Assembly: GCF_014656545.1 (NCBI RefSeq)
Contig: NZ_BNDS01000012.1
Span: 1-64,000, forward strand
Reading direction: 5' to 3'
From: Neobacillus kokaensis
GTDB lineage: Bacteria; Bacillota; Bacilli; Bacillales; Cytobacillaceae
DNA: 64,000 nt
In this document: piece after piece, positions 9,378 to 18,611 of the stretch
Numbering within the stretch: the stretch's first letter is position 1
Layout of the letters: each line of letters starts with the position of its first letter
The notes under the pieces: model-generated
What the model was told of the DNA's origin: nothing
Database searches by the model: none
Seen by the model: the letters and a program-made list of their open reading frames with translations, nothing else
Program-made: the position numbers and the translations under genes

Positions 9378-10328
9378 ATGTCTTTTAAACATGTCATCGA
9401 GCTATATGAATTATTAGATAATCAATACGTAACAGGGGAAGAGGTTAAAGCCTATTTAGATACAATTCAAGGTGAAGGTGAAGTGGTTGTTGAAACCGTT
9501 AAAGGGGAACTTGGTTCAACGGATTTTATTAAAATTACCATCCCTGGTAGAAATGGAAAGTCAAAAGGCGGAGATGCGGCAACATTAGGGATTATCGGAC
9601 GCCTTGGCGGAATCGGCGCTCGACCTGAAATGACAGGTTTTGTTTCCGACGGAGATGGCGCTTTATCCGCTATATCAGCTGCGGCTAAATTATTGGACAT
9701 GACCAAAAAAGGGGATCAATTGAACGGGGATGTCATCATTACCACCCATATTTGTCCAACTGCACCAACCTTACCGCATGACCCGGTACCATTTATGAAT
9801 TCTCCAGTCGATATTTTAACTATGAATCAGCACGAGGTAACGGCTGAAATGGATGCCATTCTTTCGATTGATACAACAAAAGGAAATATGATTCTGAACC
9901 ATAAAGGTTTTGCCCTCACTCCGACTGTAAAAGAAGGCTATATTTTAAAAGTAAGTGATGATCTGTTACAAGTTTATACACAATCAACCGGAATTCTTCC
10001 TGTTACCATGCCTATTACCACACAGGATATCACTCCATATGGAAACGGTGTATTTCATATTAATAGTATCCTTCAGCCTTCCGTTGCAACGTCTAGTCCA
10101 GTTGTTGGCGTGGCGATTACAACTCAAACAACTGTTGCCGGATGTGGTACGGGTGCCACTCATTTAACTGACGTGGAGCAGGTTGTCCGCTTTGTGATCG
10201 AAGTGGCTAAAGTGTACGGCGATAACAAATGCTCTTTCTTCAACGCGGAGGAATTCAACCATTTAGAAAATCTATATGGAAAAATGACTCACTTACAAAC
10301 TAAAGGTAACCAGGAGGTTGTGAAATAA
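9378..10328 (+). CDS. DUF1177 family protein
   Basis: A 316-residue protein that I recognise as DUF1177, a family of unknown function often found beside peptide transporters and amidohydrolases. The start is the ATG at 9378 after AGGAGG; an upstream in-frame start at 9324 lies inside the previous gene. The central part is rich in Gly/Asp/Thr and carries the HICPTAPTLPHDPVPFM segment, whose His, Asp and Cys residues could form an active site. The C-terminal GCGTGATHLTDVEQ segment looks equally conserved in character. The stop overlaps the next start (TAATG), so it is tightly coupled to the M20 peptidase. I infer a role in processing the imported ligand; there is no known reaction to assign. 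Confidence 0.72.
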   Translation: MSFKHVIELYELLDNQYVTGEEVKAYLDTIQGEGEVVVETVKGELGSTDFIKITIPGRNGKSKGGDAATLGIIGRLGGIGARPEMTGFVSDGDGALSAISAAAKLLDMTKKGDQLNGDVIITTHICPTAPTLPHDPVPFMNSPVDILTMNQHEVTAEMDAILSIDTTKGNMILNHKGFALTPTVKEGYILKVSDDLLQVYTQSTGILPVTMPITTQDITPYGNGVFHINSILQPSVATSSPVVGVAITTQTTVAGCGTGATHLTDVEQVVRFVIEVAKVYGDNKCSFFNAEEFNHLENLYGKMTHLQTKGNQEVVK

Positions 10329-11596
10329 TGGATACCACCGAATTAAAACAAAGATTAATAGATGAAGTGGAATCAAGAAAAGAAGAGCTTCTGGAACTAT
10401 GCAGTTCGTTAATTAAAATCCCAAGCGAAAACCCTCCTGGTGATTCAACGGAAATTAGCCAATTTATCGCCGATTACTTAGGTAAATTTGGCATTTCAGT
10501 GGACTGGCATGAGTCAGCAGATAAAATGTATAATCTAATCTCCACAGTGGGAAATCGTAACGAAGGAAAAAATCTGATTTTCTGTGGTCATACCGATGTT
10601 GTTCCTGCGGGAGATCGTTCGAAGTGGGACTTTGACCCATTTTGCGGGGAAATAAAAGACGGCTGGATGCTTGGAAGAGGCGCAAGTGACATGAAGGCAG
10701 GGCTTTCAGGTTTAATTTTTGCCACAACGATTTTAAAGCGTTTGAATATTGAGCTCCCTGGAAGCTTATCACTTGTCATTGTTCCGGATGAAGAAACTGG
10801 CGGTGAATTTGGGGTCCCATGGCTTTTAGAAAAGGGCCTCGTAAAAGGGGATGGCTGTTTAATCGCAGAGCCGTCTTCACCAAGAAACCCAACGATTGGT
10901 CAAAAAGGTTCATACTGGTTTGAGCTTGAAGTATTTGGCGAGCCGGGACATGGAAGCTTATCTCCGTTGGCTGGTCAAAATGCCATCAGTGATATGGTAA
11001 AAGCACTAATTGAGGTTCAGAAATTATGGGATTTAACCATTGAAATTCCGGAAAGTGTTAAACCGTTAATCGAGGTAACCCACCGATACATGCGGGAAGT
11101 AGAGACTGAACGATTGAAATACATCGATGTATTTGAAAAAATCACCGTAAATATTGGCACTATTGAAGGCGGTACAAAATCAAATGTCATTCCTGAAAGC
11201 TGTAAAGTTCAAGTGGATTGCCGTTTGCCGTTTGGCATTACGCAAGAGGAAGTAACAGCCATGCTAACGGATAAATTGGATCAATTAGGAATTCGATATG
11301 AATTACGCCGCTTCGGTTTCAGAAGTCAAGCAAATTATACGGATGCCAATGATCCAGTATGTAAAGCGATTGTTGATAATATTACATTCGTCACAGATGA
11401 GGAAGCGTATGGCGTGATGCAATGGGCGAGCAGTGATGCCAAACATTTTAGAGAATACGATATTCCAGTACTCCAATATGGTCCGGCCTATTTACCGACT
11501 ATTCACGGATATAACGAAAGAGTAAAAACGGAACAAATCATTACTTGCGCAAAAGTCTATATTGCAGCTGTGATTGATTTTCTCTATTCCAAATAA
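10328..11596 (+). CDS. M20 family metallopeptidase (ArgE/DapE-like)
   Basis: A 422-residue zinc hydrolase of the M20 family, which removes acyl groups or amino acids from peptides and N-acyl amino acids in the cytoplasm. The di-metal site is complete: H88 and D90 (GHTDVV), bridging D121 (GASDMKAG), catalytic E155 and E156 (DEETGGE) and the C-terminal histidine in TIHGYNE. A dimerisation insert occupies about residues 190-300. It overlaps DUF1177 by one base. The two are probably successive or partner enzymes acting on the transporter 1 substrate. ArgE- or DapE-like specificity is possible but unproven. Confidence 0.88.
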   Translation: MDTTELKQRLIDEVESRKEELLELCSSLIKIPSENPPGDSTEISQFIADYLGKFGISVDWHESADKMYNLISTVGNRNEGKNLIFCGHTDVVPAGDRSKWDFDPFCGEIKDGWMLGRGASDMKAGLSGLIFATTILKRLNIELPGSLSLVIVPDEETGGEFGVPWLLEKGLVKGDGCLIAEPSSPRNPTIGQKGSYWFELEVFGEPGHGSLSPLAGQNAISDMVKALIEVQKLWDLTIEIPESVKPLIEVTHRYMREVETERLKYIDVFEKITVNIGTIEGGTKSNVIPESCKVQVDCRLPFGITQEEVTAMLTDKLDQLGIRYELRRFGFRSQANYTDANDPVCKAIVDNITFVTDEEAYGVMQWASSDAKHFREYDIPVLQYGPAYLPTIHGYNERVKTEQIITCAKVYIAAVIDFLYSK

Positions 11597-11704
11597 GATG
11601 AGCGTTTAGAAACTTGAGGCCTTCTATTTTCATCCAGATTTATTAAGAATTTGGTATGATAGATTAGGATTCTCAAGTTTTGTGATTGGGTGGGGGAGGA
11701 TTAT

Positions 11705-12469
11705 ATGCTAAAGACATTAGATGATTCACTAAAGGTTATTCGGATGTTTACAAGGAGCAGACCGGAATGGGGAGGCAGGGAACTTGCCCAAGAGATGAAA
11801 ATGGATCACGCAAAAATATATCGGATTCTTGAAACCTTTGAATCTAATAGTTTCATACGGAAGGATCCAGTAACGAAGAAATATTCATTAGGCCTGGCCT
11901 CATGGGAACTAGGGATGAATATGTATAATAGTTTAAATCTGAAACAGATCATTCACCCTGTATTAGAGGAATTATTCAAACAGACGGGTGAATCTGTTTT
12001 TCTTACCTTACTAGATAAGGATCAGGCCGTTACCTTTGAAGCCATAGAACCTGATAATAAGGTGAAATTCTCAGTATCAGTAGGAAGCAGGGCGCCTTTA
12101 TATGTAGGTGCTTCTTATCGCAGTATTTTGGCCTTTATGCCAGATGATTTTATTGAAAACTATTTAAATACGTACGAATTAAAGCAATATACGGAAAAAA
12201 CAAAGACGAATTCGGACGAGTTAAGAGAGGAATTACAGGTGATAAGGGAGAATGGCTGGGCCATGAGCGAGGGAGAATTCACCCCAGATATTATTGCGAT
12301 CGCCGTTCCACTATTCCAACAAGATCGAATCATTGGCTCGTTAACCGTATCAGGACCGAATTATCGAATGTCGCAAAAGAAAATAAACGAATCGATTCCT
12401 ATTTTAAAAAAGGCTAGGGATGAATTAGCCGATATGATTGAAAAATATCAATTAAAGATACGGCTTTAA
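11705..12469 (+). CDS. IclR family transcriptional regulator
   Basis: A 254-residue regulator. An N-terminal winged helix (about residues 5-65, with ELAQEMKMDHAKIYRILETF as its recognition part) is followed by the IclR effector domain (about 75-250). The ATG at 11705 follows GGGGAGGA; a GTG at 11690 is possible but would put the binding site inside the gene. It lies just after the peptide-use genes and is the best candidate to bind the four ATTCA-N5-TGAAT operators at 5294-5488, since IclR proteins often use short palindromes. No copy of the motif is visible before its own gene. Confidence 0.9.
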   Translation: MLKTLDDSLKVIRMFTRSRPEWGGRELAQEMKMDHAKIYRILETFESNSFIRKDPVTKKYSLGLASWELGMNMYNSLNLKQIIHPVLEELFKQTGESVFLTLLDKDQAVTFEAIEPDNKVKFSVSVGSRAPLYVGASYRSILAFMPDDFIENYLNTYELKQYTEKTKTNSDELREELQVIRENGWAMSEGEFTPDIIAIAVPLFQQDRIIGSLTVSGPNYRMSQKKINESIPILKKARDELADMIEKYQLKIRL

Positions 12470-12554
12470 TTATATAGGTGGCCAAAAGGCAACTGCAAAA
12501 TTCTGCAAGGGCTTACGGCCTCCTAGTATTTATAATCTAAGAGGAGAGTTACAG

Positions 12555-13478
12555 ATGCAAAAATACATAGATGTAGCTAAATCTGTTCTCCAACAGAATT
12601 TGTATGTGAGAAAAGATGAGCAGGTTTTAATTGTAACGGATTCGGAACTATTGGACATAGCCGAGATTTTCCAAGCAGCAGGGACAGAATTAGGAAATGA
12701 AACGGTATTAATGGAAATGGCCACTAGGTCAAAGTCGGGAGAGGAACCTCCTCGTATCGTCAGTGAGGCCATGCGCTCCGCTGATGTTGTTTTTTGTATC
12801 ACAAAACACTCGCTTACACATACAAAGGCAAGAAAAGAAGCTGCTAAAGGCGGTTCACGAATTGCCACCATGCCTGGACTGACTTTAGATATGCTTGAAG
12901 AAGGTGCCATTACGGCTGACTATTCGGAAGTGGAGAGGCTGACAGCAAAGTATTGTGAAATCCTTGGAAATGGTGAACAGGTAGAAATTAGAAAAGGAAA
13001 TGACAAGTTATTCTTCACGATTAAAGGGAGAAAGGCGATTCCAAGTACTGGTGTGTTCCGGGAAAAGGGTGAATCCGGAAATCTTCCATCAGGGGAAAGC
13101 TATATTGCGCCGCTTGAGGATTCGGCAAATGGCACAATCACCATTGACGGCTCTATTTCAGGAATTGGTGTCTTAAATGAACCCGTAACTTTACATGTTG
13201 AAAACGGAAAATTAGCAGCAGCAAGCGGTGAAAAAGGCAAACAACTGCTGGAACTTTTAGGCGACGGGGAAGGCCGTACCATTGCTGAGTTTGGAATTGG
13301 TACAAACAAAAAAGCCCGGTTAACCGGTAACGTATTAGAGGATGAAAAGGTCTTTGGGACCGTTCATATTGCATTTGGAAGCAACAAATCCTTTGGCGGC
13401 CAAACAGAAGCTGGCGTTCATATTGATTGTGTCATCAAAGAACCAATTGTGTTCATTGATGGAGAACGAATTGTTTAG
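12555..13478 (+). CDS. M29-like aminopeptidase (short form)
   Basis: A 307-residue protein resembling the thermophilic aminopeptidase T family (M29) but shorter than the usual 400 or so residues. Residues 180-200 contain NLPSGESYIAPLE and residues 245-300 contain GRTIAEFGIGTN and GTVHIAFGSNKSFGG, which carry the glutamates and histidines expected to bind two metals. It would remove N-terminal residues from peptides in the cytoplasm. AGAGGAG precedes the ATG. It stands apart from the upstream operon, after the regulator, but fits the same peptide-breakdown theme. The family is fairly sure; the exact substrate is not. Confidence 0.78.
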   Translation: MQKYIDVAKSVLQQNLYVRKDEQVLIVTDSELLDIAEIFQAAGTELGNETVLMEMATRSKSGEEPPRIVSEAMRSADVVFCITKHSLTHTKARKEAAKGGSRIATMPGLTLDMLEEGAITADYSEVERLTAKYCEILGNGEQVEIRKGNDKLFFTIKGRKAIPSTGVFREKGESGNLPSGESYIAPLEDSANGTITIDGSISGIGVLNEPVTLHVENGKLAAASGEKGKQLLELLGDGEGRTIAEFGIGTNKKARLTGNVLEDEKVFGTVHIAFGSNKSFGGQTEAGVHIDCVIKEPIVFIDGERIV

Positions 13479-13515
13479 ACGGTCCACTAAGATAAAGTAT
13501 TAACGCGGTAAATCA

Positions 13516-13546
13516 GGTGCCACTTGCACCGCCCGCATTTTGTTGA
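13516..13546 (+). repeat. Short GGTGC-type hairpin repeat
   Basis: GGTGC-cactt-GCACC followed by GCCCGCATTTTGTTGA. It is one copy of a dispersed element whose core is GGTGCCTGNCACC followed by CCCGAATTTTGTCGA, found about ten times in this window. Confidence 0.65.
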
Positions 13547-13571
13547 AGATTTGACTTGTAGCAGTTACGCG

Positions 13572-13630
13572 GAGGAGTGTTGGCAGCACTTCTCTTTCGC
13601 GTGCCTGTCACGCCCCGAATTTTGTCGATT
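13572..13630 (+). repeat. Double-hairpin form of the GTGCCTGTCAC repeat
   Basis: GAGGAGTG-ttggcag-CACTTCTC is followed by GCGTG-CCTGT-CACGC and CCCGAATTTTGTCGA. An almost identical two-hairpin copy is at 23089-23140. The element sits in the 311-bp gap between the aminopeptidase and the small gene at 13790, which otherwise shows only the promoter noted below. Confidence 0.7.
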
Positions 13631-13750
13631 CAACTCTTGGAAAGGAGATCCAAAAAGAACAATTCAATTGAGGAATCACCTGTTAGGCTAGTCCCAAGTG
13701 TCAGTGTTTAAAGTTTGTTCAATATTTCACAAATTATTTCTCAAAACCCA

Positions 13751-13759
13751 TGCTATAAT
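13751..13759 (+). promoter_or_regulatory. Extended -10 promoter element
   Basis: TGCTATAAT is a perfect extended -10 (TGN plus TATAAT), placed about 30 bp before the small gene at 13790. No good -35 is seen at the right distance, which is usual for extended -10 promoters. Confidence 0.55.
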
Positions 13760-13789
13760 GAAATCAGAAAGAACGAAGGAGTGATAAAC

Positions 13790-14017
13790 ATGATGGTTTG
13801 CGAATGGATCAACTTCTCTACTGATTCTGAAACATTTACATTAGAAGCTTTTGAAGAAGCGGTGGGGGATGAATTTGAGGCAATGCTGTTTAAGGAGAAC
13901 GAAGTAATCCCGGCCTATATATGGACAGTGAATTATGTTGTTTTTGTCAAAAGGTCTTCTAAAATCCTAACCGATATTTCCTTTGAAAAAATCCCAAGAA
14001 ATCCAGTTTGTGCATAA
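13790..14017 (+). CDS. Small acidic protein of unknown function
   Basis: A 75-residue protein that I do not recognise. It is acidic in its first half (SFTLEAFEEAVGDEFEA-like composition) and has a hydrophobic WTVNYVVFV stretch near residues 44-52 that is too short for a secure membrane helix. It has its own extended -10 promoter and an AAGGAG site eight bases before the ATG, so expression is plausible. A longer frame back to 13715 crosses the promoter and is unlikely. It lies upstream of adhE, with no evidence for a shared job. Confidence 0.55.
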   Translation: MMVCEWINFSTDSETFTLEAFEEAVGDEFEAMLFKENEVIPAYIWTVNYVVFVKRSSKILTDISFEKIPRNPVCA

Positions 14018-14044
14018 GGTTATGCTCTTTTTTTAAAAATGTTT

Positions 14045-14062
14045 ATGTGAAAACATTCACAA
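14045..14062. promoter_or_regulatory. Candidate Rex operator before adhE
   Basis: ATGTGAA-AACA-TTCACAA matches the Gram-positive Rex consensus TTGTGAA-N4-TTCACAA at every defined position except the first. Rex represses fermentation genes such as adhE and lets go when the NADH/NAD ratio is high. The 183-bp distance to the adhE start leaves room for the promoter, which I could not place exactly. Confidence 0.72.
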
Positions 14063-14244
14063 ACAAATAGGTAAATAATCACAGCATTAACAATTTGGAT
14101 ACATTATTGCCATGATTCGGTCACTTTTTAGGAAGTTCTGTTTATTCATTTCATGCTAAGATTTTAATCACTCAACAAGATTACGAGAAACCCGGTATAG
14201 GAGTAATGCTGCTTTAAAAATAGATACCAATGGAGGGTTAACAA

Positions 14245-16833
14245 ATGGCTGTTGAAGTAAAAGAATTGAAACAGGATAGTAAAGAAACGATTGATACCTT
14301 AGTGAAAAATGGACTTGAGGCATTGAAAGGATTCAGGGATTTTGATCAGGAACAAATTAATCTTATTGTGAAGGAAATGGCCTTAGCGGGACTTGACCAG
14401 CATATGCCGTTGGCAAAGCTCGCGGTTGAAGAAACAGGGAGAGGCGTTTACGAAGATAAAATCATCAAAAATATGTTTGCCACTGAATATGTCTACCATA
14501 ATATTAAATACGATCAAACGGTTGGAATCATAAACGAAAACGAACATGAAGGAATCATCGAAATTGCCGAACCGGTGGGTGTCATTGCTGGTGTAACACC
14601 CGTTACCAATCCAACCTCCACAACAATGTTTAAAGCACTCATTTCAATAAAAACCAGAAATCCAATTATTTTTGCTTTCCACCCATCTGCTCAAAAATCC
14701 AGCAGTCAGGCTGCAAGGGTCCTTAGAGATGCAGCGGTCAAAGCAGGGGCGCCAGAGAATTGTATCCAGTGGATTGAAACACCGTCCCTAGAGGCAACAC
14801 AAGCACTGATGAATCATGATGACATCGCTTTAATTCTCGCAACCGGCGGTGCAGGAATGGTGAAAGCAGCGTATAGCTCCGGAAAACCTGCCCTTGGAGT
14901 GGGCCCTGGTAATGTACCTTGTTATATCGAAAAATCTGCTAATTTGCACCAGGCTGTGAACGACTTAATTTTATCCAAGACATTCGACAATGGTATGATT
15001 TGTGCTTCTGAACAAGCGGTTATTATCGATCAGGAAATCTATAACGATGTGAAACAGGAAATGTTAGCAAACAACTGCTATTTCTTAAACGAGGAAGAAA
15101 AACAAAAGATTGAAAAACTGGTTATTAACGAACATTCATGTGCAGTTAATCCTAAGATCGTCGGTATGGCTGCTTCTGCTATCGCTGCATTGGCCGGAGT
15201 CACGGTTCCTGAACATACAAAAATCCTTGTTGCGGAAATTCAAGGTGTCGGCCCACAGTACCCGCTATCCAGGGAAAAGTTAAGCCCGGTTTTAGCTTGC
15301 TACAAGGTTAGCAGTTTCGAAGAAGGATTAACCCGAGCAGAAGAAATGCTGAATTTTGGAGGAATAGGACATTCTGCCGTTATTCATACTTCTGATCAAA
15401 ATGCGATCAGACAATTTGGGCTGCGAATGAAGGCAGGACGTATCATTGTCAATGCGCCATCTTCACAAGGTGCAATCGGTGATATTTATAACGCGTATAT
15501 GCCATCCTTAACTCTAGGCTGCGGAACCTATGGAGGCAACTCGGTTTCTACAAACGTGGGTGCCGTTCATTTGATCAATATCAAAAAAGTCGCTAAAAGG
15601 AATGTTAATATGCAGTGGTTTAAAGTTCCATCTAAGATTTATTTTGAAAAGAATTCAACACAATATCTTGCTAAGATGCCTAAAGTATCAAAAGCATTTA
15701 TCGTTACAGACCCTGGTATGGTGAAATTGGGCTATGTTGACCGCGTTCTCTATTATTTAAGAAAGCGTCCAGATTATGTTCATTGTGAAATTTTTTCAGA
15801 GGTGGAGCCAGATCCATCCATTGAAACCGTCATGAAGGGTGCAGAAATGATGGCTAAGTTCCAGCCGGATGTCATTATTGCACTCGGCGGCGGCTCAGCA
15901 ATGGATGTGGCAAAAGGAATGTGGTTGTTCTATGAACATCCTGATACGGAATTCTTCGGACTGAAACAGAAATTCTTGGATATCCGCAAACGGATTGTAA
16001 AATATCCTCGTTTAGGTGAAAGAGCACAATTTGTGGCGATTCCAACAACGTCTGGAACAGGTTCAGAAGTAACATCATTCTCCGTGATTACCGATAAAGA
16101 AGCCAACATCAAATACCCGCTTGCCGATTATGAATTAACACCGGATGTGGCGATTATTGATCCGCAGTTCGTCATGACAGTGCCAAAACATATTACGGCG
16201 GACACGGGTATGGACGTTTTGACTCACGCCATTGAAGCGTATGTATCTTGTATGGCGAATGACTATACGGATGGATTAGCAATGAAGGCAATCCAGTTAG
16301 TATTTGAATATTTGCCTAGAGCCTACCGTAATGGCGGTGACGAACTTGCTCGTGAAAAAGTGCATAATGCCTCAACGATAGCGGGTATGGCATTTGCCAA
16401 TGCATTCCTTGGGATCAACCACAGCCTTGCCCATAAACTTGGGGCAGAGTTCCATATCGCTCACGGACGTGCAAATACCATCTTGATGCCGCACGTCATC
16501 CGATATAATGCCACAAGACCAACCAAGTTTACCGCTTTTCCAAAATATAATCACTTTGTGGCTGACAAACGATATGCAGAGATTGCCAGAACACTTGGCC
16601 TGCCGGCACGCACAACCGAAGAGGGAGTAGAGAGCTTAATCCAAGCCATTATTAACCTGGCACAAGAACTTGATATTCCAATGAGTATTGAAGCCAATCA
16701 TGTTGACAGAGAAGAGTTTGAAAGCAAAGTCGACTATCTTGCGGAACGCGCATTCGAAGACCAGTGTACAACCGCGAATCCAAAGCTGCCATTAGTAACT
16801 GAACTAGCTGAAATTTATCGTCAGGCTTTTTGA
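14245..16833 (+). CDS. adhE: Bifunctional acetaldehyde-CoA/alcohol dehydrogenase AdhE
   Basis: An 862-residue fusion of full family length. Residues 1-440 form a CoA-acylating aldehyde dehydrogenase with catalytic C253 (NGMICASEQ). Residues 455-862 form an iron-dependent alcohol dehydrogenase with the nucleotide motif [11 protein letters not shown] and metal ligands in HAIEAYVS and [11 protein letters not shown]. It reduces acetyl-CoA through acetaldehyde to ethanol and regenerates two NAD under oxygen limitation. In relatives it forms cytoplasmic filaments (spirosomes). GGAGGG precedes the ATG. The Rex-type site upstream fits redox control. A repeat starts two bases after the stop and a terminator follows. 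Confidence 0.97.
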   Translation: MAVEVKELKQDSKETIDTLVKNGLEALKGFRDFDQEQINLIVKEMALAGLDQHMPLAKLAVEETGRGVYEDKIIKNMFATEYVYHNIKYDQTVGIINENEHEGIIEIAEPVGVIAGVTPVTNPTSTTMFKALISIKTRNPIIFAFHPSAQKSSSQAARVLRDAAVKAGAPENCIQWIETPSLEATQALMNHDDIALILATGGAGMVKAAYSSGKPALGVGPGNVPCYIEKSANLHQAVNDLILSKTFDNGMICASEQAVIIDQEIYNDVKQEMLANNCYFLNEEEKQKIEKLVINEHSCAVNPKIVGMAASAIAALAGVTVPEHTKILVAEIQGVGPQYPLSREKLSPVLACYKVSSFEEGLTRAEEMLNFGGIGHSAVIHTSDQNAIRQFGLRMKAGRIIVNAPSSQGAIGDIYNAYMPSLTLGCGTYGGNSVSTNVGAVHLINIKKVAKRNVNMQWFKVPSKIYFEKNSTQYLAKMPKVSKAFIVTDPGMVKLGYVDRVLYYLRKRPDYVHCEIFSEVEPDPSIETVMKGAEMMAKFQPDVIIALGGGSAMDVAKGMWLFYEHPDTEFFGLKQKFLDIRKRIVKYPRLGERAQFVAIPTTSGTGSEVTSFSVITDKEANIKYPLADYELTPDVAIIDPQFVMTVPKHITADTGMDVLTHAIEAYVSCMANDYTDGLAMKAIQLVFEYLPRAYRNGGDELAREKVHNASTIAGMAFANAFLGINHSLAHKLGAEFHIAHGRANTILMPHVIRYNATRPTKFTAFPKYNHFVADKRYAEIARTLGLPARTTEEGVESLIQAIINLAQELDIPMSIEANHVDREEFESKVDYLAERAFEDQCTTANPKLPLVTELAEIYRQAF

Positions 16834-16834
16834 T

Positions 16835-16862
16835 GTGCCTGGTACCGCCCGAATTTTGTCGA
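16835..16862 (+). repeat. GTGCCTGGTACC-type repeat directly after adhE stop
   Basis: GTGCCTGGTACCG followed by CCCGAATTTTGTCGA begins two bases after the adhE stop codon. It belongs to the same dispersed family as 13572-13630. Confidence 0.65.
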
Positions 16863-16889
16863 TGATTCAAGTGAAGCTGTAACATTAAT

Positions 16890-16928
16890 AAACAGGCCAA
16901 TCGTAATCATTTTACGGTTGGCCTGTTT
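16890..16928. terminator. Bidirectional hairpin terminator between adhE and the permease
   Basis: AAACAGGCCAATCGTAA pairs with TTACGGTTGGCCTGTTT around a short loop. It lies between two convergent genes and can end transcription from both. The U run is short. Confidence 0.7.
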
Positions 16929-16942
16929 CAAAATTGATTAAT

Positions 16943-16968
16943 GGTGCCTGGCACCGTCCGATTATGTC
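16943..16968. repeat. Perfect GGTGCC-T-GGCACC palindrome repeat
   Basis: A perfect 13-base palindrome followed by GTCCGATTATGTC, another copy of the dispersed element, 24 bp from the stop of the convergent permease gene. Confidence 0.6.
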
Positions 16969-16991
16969 TAATACGTTGTGGGAAGATAAAC

Positions 16992-18476
16992 CTATTCCCG
17001 GCTGAAATCGGCCTCCTTTAATGGAACTATCTTTGGCCTTTTTACAATTTTGTAGCTTAAAAACCCAAGTAAGAATAAAGGCAGTCCAATATAGGAAACT
17101 AAAATTCCGTACCAGTCAATTTTATCACCAATGAATGCCCCGTAATTTGTCCCAAGCATCGCTACTAAACATAATAAAGTCGCCAAAATGGGACCCAATG
17201 GGAACCACCGTGCGAAATAGGGAAGCTCGTTAAAGTCCTTTCCTTGAGCGATAAAGGCTTTTCGGAATCGGTAGTGTGTAACAGAAATACTTAACCAAGA
17301 GAGATACCCGGCTAAACCAGCAGCATTTAATAACCATGAATAAACGGTTCCATCCCCGAAAAGGGAGGTTAGGAAGCAAAGCATTCCTACAAAAGTCGTC
17401 GCATATATGGCGTTAACCGGGACGCCCCCTTTATTTACTTTTTTCAGGAATGCTGGTGCTTTACCTTCTTCCGCCAATACCCACAGAACACGTGAACCAA
17501 CATATAATGATGAGTTTCCTGCGGATAAAACAGAAGTAAGAATAACCGCATTCATCGCAGCTGCAGCAAATGCCAGCCCAGCATTTTGAAATACAAGAGT
17601 AAATGGGCTTACCGCAATGTTTTCAAGATCGGAGCTTAATAAATTCGGATCATTATAGCTAATTAAACATCCGATCACAAAAATTGATATAATATAGAAC
17701 AAAAGAATTCGCCAAAAGATTTGCTTAATCGCTTTCGGAATATTTTTTTCAGGGTTTTCACTTTCACCTGCGGCTACCCCAACCATTTCCGTTCCTTGAA
17801 AGGCAAAGCCCACCACCATAAAGACACTAAAAATGGATAAAAGGCCACCCTTAAATGGCGCTTCTCCTCTTGTAAGGTTTCCAAATCCGCCTGTATGCCC
17901 TTTCATAATTCCAAAGATCATCAGCAATCCGACAACTATAAAAATCAAGATGGTGACAACCTTGATAATGGAAAACCAAAATTCTGATTCACCATACCCT
18001 TTGACGGATAAAACATTTAGACCAAAAATAATGGCGAGAAAAGTGGCACTCCAGACAATGCCCGGAATATCGGGCAGCCAATATTTCATAATCAATGAAG
18101 AGGCTGATAATTCAAGAGCAAGAATAATGGCGTTGTTATACCAATAATTCCAGCCGACTGCAAACCCTAGGGCGGGGTCAACAAATCTTGATGTATAGGT
18201 ACTAAAGGAACCTGAAATAGGTATATAGGCAGCCATCTCCGCTAGACTTGTCATGAGGAAATATACCATAATCCCTGCAATAAGATAGGCGGCAATTGCT
18301 CCCCCTGGACCAGCATCATGGATGGTCGTACCACTGGCTAAAAACAGACCCGTTCCGATCGTGCCGCCAATAGCAATCATGGAGAGGTGCCTTGTTTTTA
18401 ATTTTCTCTCTAAGTGTTCATGTTGTTCTCCTGGATGTGTTTGTTGAGTTTGTTTTTTCATTGCTGTATTTTGCAT
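16992..18476 (-). CDS. Amino acid permease (APC family), probably for histidine
   Basis: A 494-residue permease with about twelve membrane helices. The first helix shows the family signature LSMIAIGGTIGTGLFLASG after a basic, Gln-rich tail, and helix 3 has SLAEMAAYIPISGSF. It belongs to the AAT/LysP-like group of proton-driven amino acid importers. The start chosen is the ATG at 18476, just after GAGGTG; an ATG four codons upstream is the alternative. It lies 136 bp downstream of histidine ammonia-lyase on the same strand, so histidine is the likely cargo. That assignment rests on context. Confidence 0.85.
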   Translation of the reverse strand: MQNTAMKKQTQQTHPGEQHEHLERKLKTRHLSMIAIGGTIGTGLFLASGTTIHDAGPGGAIAAYLIAGIMVYFLMTSLAEMAAYIPISGSFSTYTSRFVDPALGFAVGWNYWYNNAIILALELSASSLIMKYWLPDIPGIVWSATFLAIIFGLNVLSVKGYGESEFWFSIIKVVTILIFIVVGLLMIFGIMKGHTGGFGNLTRGEAPFKGGLLSIFSVFMVVGFAFQGTEMVGVAAGESENPEKNIPKAIKQIFWRILLFYIISIFVIGCLISYNDPNLLSSDLENIAVSPFTLVFQNAGLAFAAAAMNAVILTSVLSAGNSSLYVGSRVLWVLAEEGKAPAFLKKVNKGGVPVNAIYATTFVGMLCFLTSLFGDGTVYSWLLNAAGLAGYLSWLSISVTHYRFRKAFIAQGKDFNELPYFARWFPLGPILATLLCLVAMLGTNYGAFIGDKIDWYGILVSYIGLPLFLLGFLSYKIVKRPKIVPLKEADFSRE

Positions 18477-18611
18477 AAAACACCTCATTTATCTTATTTG
18501 GTATCCAAAAGAGAGTGATCCGAATATCATGGTCGTCTTAAAAAATGAATCCGCTTTCTACTCTGTTGGTAAGTATGTCTTCTTTTCCGATTCGCTTTGA
18601 CCTAGATGAAA

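Noticed and set aside
12530..12910. Minus-strand 126-codon frame inside the aminopeptidase gene
   Set aside because: Antisense shadow without start signals.
13571..13630. Insertion sequence ends
   Set aside because: The hairpins recur singly, with no transposase or target duplication between copies, so a small dispersed repeat fits better.
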